This document shows positions 57,795-64,000 of a stretch of DNA of 64,000 nt, piece after piece; position 1 is the stretch's first letter; each line of letters starts with the position of its first letter. Made by a program: the position numbers and the translations under genes. A model generated the notes under the pieces. The model worked only from the letters and a program-made list of their open reading frames with translations, made no database searches and was not told the DNA's origin. The stretch comes from an uncultured Verrucomicrobiota bacterium. Lineage in GTDB: Bacteria > Verrucomicrobiota > Verrucomicrobiia > Verrucomicrobiales > Verrucomicrobiaceae. The stretch is taken from positions 1 to 64,000 of the forward strand of contig CAILZI010000116.1 in the NCBI GenBank assembly GCA_903838675.1. Direction: 5' to 3'.

Positions 57795-58370
57795 ATGCCG
57801 CAAATCGAGCCAGTGGATCTCCTGAACGCCTACTGCGAGGGAGCCTTCCCGATGGGGGAGGACGATGGCTCCATCTCTTGGTATCGGCCCAAAATGCGCG
57901 GCATTCTGCCTGTGGCGGAGTTTCACGTGCCACGCCGGTTTGAGCGTTACCTGAAGCAGCATCCGTTCGAGGTGCGCTGGAACACGGCCTTTGGCGATGT
58001 GATCCGCGGCTGTGCCGATCGTGAGAGCACCTGGATCACGGACGCCATCATGGACACGTATGAAGAGCTCCACCGCATCGGATTTGCCCATTGCGCGGAG
58101 GTCTGGCGGGATGGGAAGCTGCGTGGCGGCGTCTATGGCGTGAGCATCGGTGGGGCGTTTTTTGGCGAATCGATGTTCAGCCGGGAGCCGCAGGCCTCGA
58201 AGGTGGCGCTGACGCACCTTCAATGGCGTTTGCATGAGCGCGGATTCCTGCTGCACGACACGCAGTGGACCACGCCACATCTCGCGATGTTTGGCGGCCA
58301 TGAAATTCCCTGCGCACAGTATCTGGAACTGCTGCAAAGGGCGATATCGAGAAAGGCGACGTTTATCTGA
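57795..58370 (+). CDS. aat: Leucyl/phenylalanyl-tRNA-protein transferase
   Basis: 191 residues from ATG 57795 (MPQIEPVDLLNAYCEGAFPMGE). It adds Leu or Phe to N-terminal Lys/Arg, marking proteins for ClpS/ClpAP. YCEGAFPMGEDDGSISWYRPKMRGILP, STWITDAIMDTYEELHRIGFAHCAEVW and GGVYGVSIGGAFFGESMFSR are the family's conserved blocks. The C-terminal HDTQWTTPHLAMFGGHEIPCAQYLELLQ completes it. The divergent pgsA start lies 73 nt away. Confidence 0.95.
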   Translation: MPQIEPVDLLNAYCEGAFPMGEDDGSISWYRPKMRGILPVAEFHVPRRFERYLKQHPFEVRWNTAFGDVIRGCADRESTWITDAIMDTYEELHRIGFAHCAEVWRDGKLRGGVYGVSIGGAFFGESMFSREPQASKVALTHLQWRLHERGFLLHDTQWTTPHLAMFGGHEIPCAQYLELLQRAISRKATFI

Positions 58371-58377
58371 GGCGCAA

Positions 58378-60315
58378 TCAGCTCTCGAAGTACGTGTAGC
58401 CGCGCAGTCCTGCCTCGAAGCTTTCCATAATCTCGCGGCGCTCGATGGCGGTGATGCGCTTGGAAATGACTGCGCTTTCAGCGAGGTTGCGGAAACGGGT
58501 GAGCATGTCCTTGGGATCGTACTCCACGTAAGTGAGCACTTCCGCGACGCTGTCGCCTTCGAGTTCGCGGCTGTACTTTACCTTGCCGTTTTCCACGCGA
58601 ACGCTGACGACGTTGGTGTCGCCGAGGAGATTGTGAAGGTCGCCGAGGGTTTCCTGATAAGCACCGACGAGGAAGATGCCGAGCATGTATTCGTGGCCTT
58701 TCTCGATTTGCGGATCGTGCAGCGGGAGGGTGGGGTTGATGCCGTGGGAGTGGGCGAATTTGTCGATCTTGCCGTCACTGTCACAGGTGATGTCGGAGAG
58801 CACGGCATTGCGAGTGGGCTTTTCCTTGAGGCGGTGGATCGGCATGACCGGGAAGATCTGGTCGATGGCCCAAAGGTCAGGCAGGCTCTGGAAGACGCTG
58901 AAGTTGCCGTAGTAGAAATCGGTCATGATCGTGTCGAGACGATCCATCTGGCTGCCGTCGTGGTCACAGCTCTCGCGCATGCTAGACACCCAGGTGAGGA
59001 TGTCCCAGTACAACTCTTCGCCGTGCGCACGTTCGCGCAGGTTGACTTTGCCGTAGTTGAACTCGCTGCGCAGCTTGTCGCGGTAGTAAATGGCGTCGTT
59101 GTAGATTTCCTGCAGCCGATCGCGGGAGGTTTTGGCGGCATGCTTTTCTGCATCCAGGCGCAGCTCGTAAAGATTGCGCAGCAGAGGGGGGGCGTCCTTG
59201 TCGAGTTCGACATCGGCGATGCCTTTGCGCGGCTCAAAGCGGTTGATGTCGAGGATGTTGATGATCAACACGGAGTAGTAGGCAACGATGGCGCGACCGG
59301 ACTCGGTGATGAGATCCGGGTGTGGCACGCCCGCCTCGGCGGTGACTTCGGTGATCGCCTCGATGATGTCGGCACAATACTCCTTGGTGCCGTAGTTGCT
59401 GCTGGCTTCGCTGGCGCCCTTAAGGCCGTCATAGCTGATGGCAAGACCGCCGCCGAGATCGAGAATGCCCATGCGCGCTCCTTCTTGAACCAGACCCACG
59501 TAAACACGCGACGCTTCGGTGACTGCCTGGCGGATGGCGCGGATGTTTGGGATCTGCGAGCCCTGATGGTAGTGCAGCATGCGCAGGCAATCGAGCATGC
59601 CCTTTTCACGCAGGCTATCGACGACGTGCATGAGCTGCGATATGTTCAGGCCAAACATGCTGGCATCACCGCCGGAGCCGCTCCAGTGGCCGGCGCTTTC
59701 AGCGCTGAGGCGAAAGCGCACGCCGAGCGTCGGGCGCACGCCCATTTTCTCACAACGTTCCAGGATCAAATCCAGCTCCGTGGGCATTTCCAGAACCAGG
59801 ATGACCTGCAGGCCCATCTTCTGGGCGTAAAGCGCGAGGTCGATGAACTCCTCGTCCTTGTATCCATTACAGACAATGTAGGCTTCGGGATCGTGCATGT
59901 AGCTCAGCGCGGCGATGAGCTCCGGCTTGCTGCCGGCTTCGAGGCCGTAGTGATACTTGCGGCCATAGCGGGTGATCTCTTCGATGACTTCCTGCTGCTG
60001 GTTCACCTTGATGGGGTAAACACCGCGATAGACACCCTGATATTTGCCTTCCTTGATTGCGGAGGCGAAGCCTTCGTTCAGCTCGTCGATGCGCCAGCGC
60101 AGCAGGTCGCCGAAACGGATCAGCAGTGGCAGCTGCGTGCCGCGCTCGCGCAGACCTTTGACGATGGAGGCGAGGGAGACGGACTTGGTCTTTTTCCCAT
60201 CCTTCAACTTCACGACGACCTCGCCGGTTTTGGCGATGTCGAAATAATCATGCCCCCATTCGCGGATGCCATAAAGCTCGGCGCTGTCGTCGGTGGTCCA
60301 TGCGGGGTTTTTCAT
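58378..60315 (-). CDS. speA: Biosynthetic arginine decarboxylase
   Basis: 645 residues from ATG 60315 (MKNPAWTTDDSAELYGI); 60345 adds ten. K103 in YPIKVNQQQEV binds PLP; YHYGLEAGSKPELIAAL, ILDLGGGLAISYDG and CHPDLITESGRAIVAY-like PHPDLITESGRAIVAY are the fold III barrel blocks; SCDHDGSQMDRLDTI-like segments and FLVGAYQETLGDLHNLLGD are from the C-terminal domain. It converts arginine to agmatine for polyamine synthesis. No speB is adjacent. A 729-codon plus-strand frame across it is a shadow. Confidence 0.97.
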   Translation of the reverse strand: MKNPAWTTDDSAELYGIREWGHDYFDIAKTGEVVVKLKDGKKTKSVSLASIVKGLRERGTQLPLLIRFGDLLRWRIDELNEGFASAIKEGKYQGVYRGVYPIKVNQQQEVIEEITRYGRKYHYGLEAGSKPELIAALSYMHDPEAYIVCNGYKDEEFIDLALYAQKMGLQVILVLEMPTELDLILERCEKMGVRPTLGVRFRLSAESAGHWSGSGGDASMFGLNISQLMHVVDSLREKGMLDCLRMLHYHQGSQIPNIRAIRQAVTEASRVYVGLVQEGARMGILDLGGGLAISYDGLKGASEASSNYGTKEYCADIIEAITEVTAEAGVPHPDLITESGRAIVAYYSVLIINILDINRFEPRKGIADVELDKDAPPLLRNLYELRLDAEKHAAKTSRDRLQEIYNDAIYYRDKLRSEFNYGKVNLRERAHGEELYWDILTWVSSMRESCDHDGSQMDRLDTIMTDFYYGNFSVFQSLPDLWAIDQIFPVMPIHRLKEKPTRNAVLSDITCDSDGKIDKFAHSHGINPTLPLHDPQIEKGHEYMLGIFLVGAYQETLGDLHNLLGDTNVVSVRVENGKVKYSRELEGDSVAEVLTYVEYDPKDMLTRFRNLAESAVISKRITAIERREIMESFEAGLRGYTYFES

Positions 60316-60435
60316 TTTCGTGGGCGGGGTTGGAAGCGGTTTCAAGGGCGGCGATTATGGGGGCAAATTTGGAAATGCAAAGCGACATCTCGGAGAGGTG
60401 AGGGGCGGTCAAAACCCCCGTAGAGGGCCAGGGCG

Positions 60436-61122
60436 TCAGTCTCTGGCCCTGCGGAAGGCGAACGGGAGGTAGAGCAGGGAGTAAAAAACGAGGCCGAGAC
60501 CGATGGTGCTGAGATTGTACCATGGCCACGGGCCGAGCTGGTCAAACAGGCTGGCCTGCACCGGTTTAGAGCATTGAAAAGCGTAGTTGGCGCCGAGGGC
60601 GTAGTTCACGACGGCGATCACGGCATACCAGCCTATGGAGAAGGTCATGATGCGCAGTACGGCTCCGGGGCGTGGGCGAACGCCCATGGCGGTGACGACG
60701 TAGATCGCCGTGATCGGGACCCCGCCGTGCATGACGAAAAACAAAAAGAAACGCGGATCCGGAAACTCGTAGATCAGGGCAGGGGTCAGCAGCCCCTGCA
60801 GAGTGCCTGCGATGCCGAAAAAATAGACCACCTCGCAAAAAAACGGGCGGCGTGTCCACAGCGCAATGCCGCCTGCCAGGGTGGCGATGTCACAGTACTG
60901 CAGCGGCAGCGCCGTCAGCACGCTGAGAGAGCCGTACAATGCATGCACAGCCAGACCGACGGGATACAGGGCCAGCAGCATGCCGCCAAGTACGCGCTGT
61001 GAGAGCAAGGCCCAGCGGGTGCGGGAGAGCAGCAGCAGCACGATGAAGAGCACCAGCGTAATGGCGAGCACCGCCTTGTGGGATGGGCCGAAGGGATGAA
61101 AGGCTGGAGGCATGACCTGCAT
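60436..61122 (-). CDS. TIGR02206/YwaF-type integral membrane protein
   Basis: 228 residues with about six helices. HKAVLAITLVLFIVLLLL, LPLQYCDIATLAGGIALW, VYFFGIAGTLQGLLTPAL, FFLFFVMHGGVPITAIYVV and NYALGANYAFQCSKP follow the family's pattern (LPLQ.C; FW-like start of helix 4; H-G). The cellular role is unknown. ATG 61122 is used; ATG 61113 is possible. It is divergent from the DUF3592 gene, 48 nt between starts. Confidence 0.87.
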   Translation of the reverse strand: MQVMPPAFHPFGPSHKAVLAITLVLFIVLLLLSRTRWALLSQRVLGGMLLALYPVGLAVHALYGSLSVLTALPLQYCDIATLAGGIALWTRRPFFCEVVYFFGIAGTLQGLLTPALIYEFPDPRFFLFFVMHGGVPITAIYVVTAMGVRPRPGAVLRIMTFSIGWYAVIAVVNYALGANYAFQCSKPVQASLFDQLGPWPWYNLSTIGLGLVFYSLLYLPFAFRRARD

Positions 61123-61170
61123 GATACGCGGATGTTGCGGAAGTCAGTCGGTTTGTGGCATGCTGCAAAG

Positions 61171-62961
61171 ATGTCACCTTCCACTCGTTCTTCGGCCCGC
61201 TCCGCGAGACAGCTCAGCGGTGGTCCTGCTGTGTTGTTTGGTCTGCTCTTTATCCTGGCTGGCCTGGCCGTTGGCGCGTTTGTCTATTTTCCGGCGATCT
61301 TTTCATGGTGGTCGGCTCGCAGCTGGGAGGAGGTGCCGTGCTGGATTGAAACTGCGGAGCTCAAGACCTCGCACAGCACCAAAGGCGGCACGAGCTATCG
61401 CGTGGAGGCCAGTTATCGCTACGAATTCGACCGGCACTGGCATCAGAGTCGTGAAGTGAGCTTTCTCGGCAGTGGATCCGACAACATGGGAAGCTTTCAG
61501 CGGGATGCGTATCAGCAGCTCAAGCCATTGGCGGGCAAAGACCAGCCATTTCGCTGCTATGTAAATCCCTTCAAGCCGGAGCAAGTGGTGCTGTTTCGCG
61601 ATCTCCGCTGGGGGCTGCTTCTCCTGATGTCGATTTTTCTGACGGTTTTCCCGTTGGTGGGATTTTTGGTTTCAGTCGGCGGCTGGCGACAGTCTCGCAA
61701 GGCTGCCTTGAATCAAAAGCTGGCAGCGCAGCATCCCGGTGAACCTTGGCGATGGCGGTCGGAATGGGCGGGTGACACGATTGAAGCTGCGAAGGACAGT
61801 CTGCCCTCCTTTCTAGGTGTCGCTGGCTGGATTTTGGCAGTGCAGCTGCCGCTGGTGCTCGCGGTGGTTTTGTCAGGCGAATTGACGAAGTCAGCTTTGG
61901 CCTTGTTCGCGTTGCTGCCTTCTTTTCTCGCGATGATTCCGCTCCTTTTTGCCTGGAAGCGGGTGAAATCGCGCCTGGCTTTCGGCCATCCGACTTTGCG
62001 GCTCAAGCGTTTCCCGGCAGAACCAGGATCGATTCTGGAAGGCGATCTGCGATTCGATCGTGTGCTCTCACCCATGAGCACTGTTTACGTGCGGGTGCTC
62101 TGCCAGCGGCATATCACGCGCATCAGCGGTAATGCACGGACGACCGCCAAGGAGACGATCTGGGAACGCGCGGAGACGCTGCCCGCCGCAGTGGCACGGC
62201 GAGACATCAGCGGCGTGTCGCTGCCACTGCACCTCGAGATTCCACGCGGACTGCCATGTTCTACCGTGGATGAATGCTCCACCATCACGACGATTGGTGA
62301 GCGGCATGTGTGGACGATGGAGATCAGTTCCTCCCAAGGCGGCACGTCGGCAGTCCTGCCTCTGCCGGTGTTTTCATCAAAGGATGAAGTGAATTCGGCA
62401 GATTCAGTCCCAAATCACCCGCCGGAGGTCGTCGCTTTGAGCACGGATGACCTCGTCGCACGATTGCAGGCACGGGGCATACGTGCGGAGTTTGATTCGA
62501 GTGGCATTCCCATGCTTCTCGACTGCCCGGCGGGCCGGAACCGAGCCATGGGTGTGTTTCTGCTGCTGTTTGGCAGCGTGTGGTTCGCGGCGTTTGTGCT
62601 GATGTTGTATCAGGGAGCTCCGCTTCTTTTCAGGCTCGTCTGGGGCACCACCTCACCGCTCATTCTGGGGGCGGGTGTATGGACGTTGCTGCAAAGCCGA
62701 CGCGTTGAATTTACCGCGGGCGAACTGCGCATCCTGAACCGCATCGGGCCATTGTATTCCTGGCGCGAGACTTTCGCGCCTCATCACTTTACCGGCTTCA
62801 TCTACGACACCAACATGCAGTCCGGCAACCAGTTCTTCTACCGTGTGCGGGGAGAGACGATCTTTGGTCAAAAGAAAACCACCCTGATTGATGGCATCAC
62901 CGAATCCGTCACGGCGGAGGCGCTGGTTCAGCGGCTGGAGCCGTGGCGCAAGCGTGGGTGA
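61171..62961 (+). CDS. DUF3592 membrane protein
   Basis: 596 residues from ATG 61171 (MSPSTRSSARSARQLSGG); the frame begins at 61078 but the extra residues overlap the divergent promoter. There are about six helices in three groups: 20-42, 160-185, 220-275 and 485-530. A periplasmic DUF3592-type beta domain follows the first (VPCWIETAELKTSHSTKGGTSYRVEASYRYEFD, DQPFRCYVNPFKPEQVVLFRDLRWG). The middle and C-terminal parts carry further beta-rich, unrecognised domains. Its function is unknown. Confidence 0.82.
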   Translation: MSPSTRSSARSARQLSGGPAVLFGLLFILAGLAVGAFVYFPAIFSWWSARSWEEVPCWIETAELKTSHSTKGGTSYRVEASYRYEFDRHWHQSREVSFLGSGSDNMGSFQRDAYQQLKPLAGKDQPFRCYVNPFKPEQVVLFRDLRWGLLLLMSIFLTVFPLVGFLVSVGGWRQSRKAALNQKLAAQHPGEPWRWRSEWAGDTIEAAKDSLPSFLGVAGWILAVQLPLVLAVVLSGELTKSALALFALLPSFLAMIPLLFAWKRVKSRLAFGHPTLRLKRFPAEPGSILEGDLRFDRVLSPMSTVYVRVLCQRHITRISGNARTTAKETIWERAETLPAAVARRDISGVSLPLHLEIPRGLPCSTVDECSTITTIGERHVWTMEISSSQGGTSAVLPLPVFSSKDEVNSADSVPNHPPEVVALSTDDLVARLQARGIRAEFDSSGIPMLLDCPAGRNRAMGVFLLLFGSVWFAAFVLMLYQGAPLLFRLVWGTTSPLILGAGVWTLLQSRRVEFTAGELRILNRIGPLYSWRETFAPHHFTGFIYDTNMQSGNQFFYRVRGETIFGQKKTTLIDGITESVTAEALVQRLEPWRKRG

Positions 62962-63087
62962 AAATCAGTTTCTCTCGATTCCGTCACTCTTAAGCCGTTG
63001 ACCAATTTGGTGAAGTAGATTTGCGTAAAATTAACTCCTCTATTTCTGAAAAAACCACGCACTATTGTTTTCCCGTCTGTTATCGAA

Positions 63088-63808
63088 ATGCACAGTATGA
63101 ACCTTCATAGAACCTTCTGGATCTGTTTTCTTCTCACGGCTGCTGCCTACTCTCAGGTGCCGGGAGATCGCATTGTTCCTCCAGAGACGCTCTTCGGGGA
63201 CAAATATAACCGCGCTGATAATGAGCCGGAGTGGGATGAGTATATTGACGGCAAACCTCTCGACATCAGCAAGCCTCCAGTCGGATTGCAGCTGTCATTT
63301 TCGAAAGCCTCGCTGGCCACGCTGTTAATCATAGCTTATTCCAATGAAGAGGGGGCGATGAAAAATTTCATGGATGGATATACTCAAATGGGGAAGCAAC
63401 CCCTCGTGAAGCTTTCACCACTCAAAGACGTGCTAAGAGGCAAGTATTACACCACTCAAGTACTTGGGCGAAACAGTTGCTCCATGGTGATCTCGAATGT
63501 GCATTTTGTCATAAACGATCCGGGCGGGGACTTATCCGCCGAAAAGGTGCTGGAGTGGTCGAATCTCTACGCAGATTTCCTCAGTAAGTCCATCCAGCCA
63601 CAAAAAGCAGCCAAACAGCCACAGATTTCGCCAGAGAAATGGACTGGCAGCAATGGGAACACAATTATGGGCACGCGTGGTGAGCGTCGATCAACAGAAG
63701 CAATCCGTTGAATTCGTCACGGAAAAAGGTGAAAATATACGGAATCTGCCACTCAACAGATTTTCAGAGACAGACAAGATCAAGATCCTTGATCGCTTTG
63801 CCAAGTGA
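63088..63808 (+). pseudogene. Secreted SHD1-like protein split by an apparent one-base frameshift
   Basis: The frame opening at 63088 (MHSMNLHRTF; ATG 63097 also possible) gives a signal peptide and a 190-residue domain of unknown family, then ends as PEKWTGSNGNTIMGTRGE... at a stop at 63709-63711. Shifting by one base near 63667 gives W-A-R-V-V-S-V-D...SVEFVTEKGENIRNLPLNRFSETDKIKILDRFAK, a typical SHD1 tail, ending at 63806-63808. Omitting the A at 63667 joins NGNTI to WARVVSVD, precisely as such proteins read. Sequencing error, true mutation and programmed shift are all possible. Confidence 0.65.
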
Positions 63809-63840
63809 AGCGCAGCCGTATTTATTTGCTGGATATAATC

Positions 63841-64000
63841 TCAGCCTCCGTCCCGCAGTGCCACCGCAGGATCAACACGTGCAGCGAACCAAGAAGGAAC
63901 CAGCGCGGCCATGAGGCAGAGGGCGACAGCGGTCGTGCAGATGGTGAGGAGGTCGCTGAGGTTGGTGTAGGCGGGGATGCTGGAGAGAAAGTAGATGTCC
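63841..64000 (-). CDS. C-terminus of an FtsX/LolC-type ABC permease, cut by the window edge
   Basis: The minus strand is open from 64000 to a stop at 63841-63843 and ends with Y-T-N-L-S-D-L-L-T-I-C-T-T-A-V-A-L-C-L-M-A-A-L, then VPSWFAARVDPAVALRDGG. The final membrane helix followed by A-A-R-x-x-P-x-x-A-L-R is the hallmark of MacB/LolC/LolE permeases. The remainder lies outside the window. Confidence 0.78.
   Translation of the reverse strand, partial: DIYFLSSIPAYTNLSDLLTICTTAVALCLMAALVPSWFAARVDPAVALRDGG

Noticed and set aside
58234-60423. 729-codon plus-strand frame
   Set aside because: It is antisense to speA, which has all family motifs.
1-64000. tRNA, rRNA, CRISPR array, IS element, integrase or prophage
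   Set aside because: No cloverleaf with CCA-type end, no regular direct-repeat/spacer array, no transposase or integrase motif and no phage structural gene was seen while reading the gaps and frames; a tRNAscan, CRISPR-finder and ISfinder run would settle it.

Overview
This 64-kb window is ordinary chromosome from a Gram-negative, GC-rich bacterium. It most likely belongs to the Planctomycetes-Verrucomicrobia-Chlamydiae group, and within it to Verrucomicrobiota (a Prosthecobacter/Verrucomicrobium-like member). The evidence is the planctomycete-type cytochrome/DUF1549/DUF1553 protein with its DUF1501 partner, the DUF1080 and Tat-exported Gfo/Idh/MocA proteins, several Uma2-type proteins, an enlarged IspG, and TonB/ExbB/ExbD with a complete murein-recycling ligase. 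Genus is inference. I saw no rRNA, tRNA, CRISPR array, transposase, integrase or phage gene.

Layout. 1-4.7 kb: an edge-truncated TPR gene, then a divergent tonB-exbB-exbD operon that continues into a coiled-coil membrane protein and an MFS transporter. 4.7-13.9 kb: an FHA-nucleotide cyclase, a Nudix hydrolase, a Uma2 protein, ispG, a single-domain response regulator, an HtrA protease, comEC and a TPR membrane protein. 14-20.3 kb: a PQQ-like beta-propeller, a small lipoprotein, hemQ, a toxin-antitoxin pair lying between hemQ and thiG, a zinc-free-type rpsN, an FmdB-like zinc ribbon and a CNNM/CBS protein. 20.3-23.5 kb: a minus-strand operon encoding a short MBOAT-like membrane protein, an AlgJ/AlgX-like protein, a MauE/DoxX protein and threonine aldolase.

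23.7-38.2 kb is a catabolic/export-rich region of PVC type: two DUF1501 proteins, a thioredoxin-like lipid-facing protein, CocE hydrolase, Gfo/Idh/MocA, AraC regulator, cytochrome-DUF1549-DUF1553, duplicated esterases and DUF1080. It ends at a strong bidirectional terminator. 38.3-48 kb holds glpK, another Uma2, a GNAT fusion, recG, a PIN-TRAM protein and an ankyrin-L,D-transpeptidase fusion that meets mpl tail to tail.

49.5-53.7 kb is the most interesting block. It is a bufferin-type RiPP operon (Cys-rich precursor, DUF692 MNIO maturase, DUF2063 partner, DoxX) followed at once by an ECF sigma factor and a membrane anti-sigma protein. The same bipartite promoter-like motif, with identical internal spacing, lies in front of both the precursor gene and the sigma gene. 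The operon is followed by a 103-nt near-perfect palindrome whose imperfections are mostly G-U pairs on the operon's own strand. I read this as a self-regulated metal- or envelope-stress RiPP module.

53.8-64 kb: a SHOCT protein, a MetE-like methyltransferase, der, pgsA, aat, speA, two integral membrane proteins, a secreted SHD1-like protein interrupted by an apparent one-base frameshift, and the C-terminus of an FtsX/LolC-type permease running off the edge.
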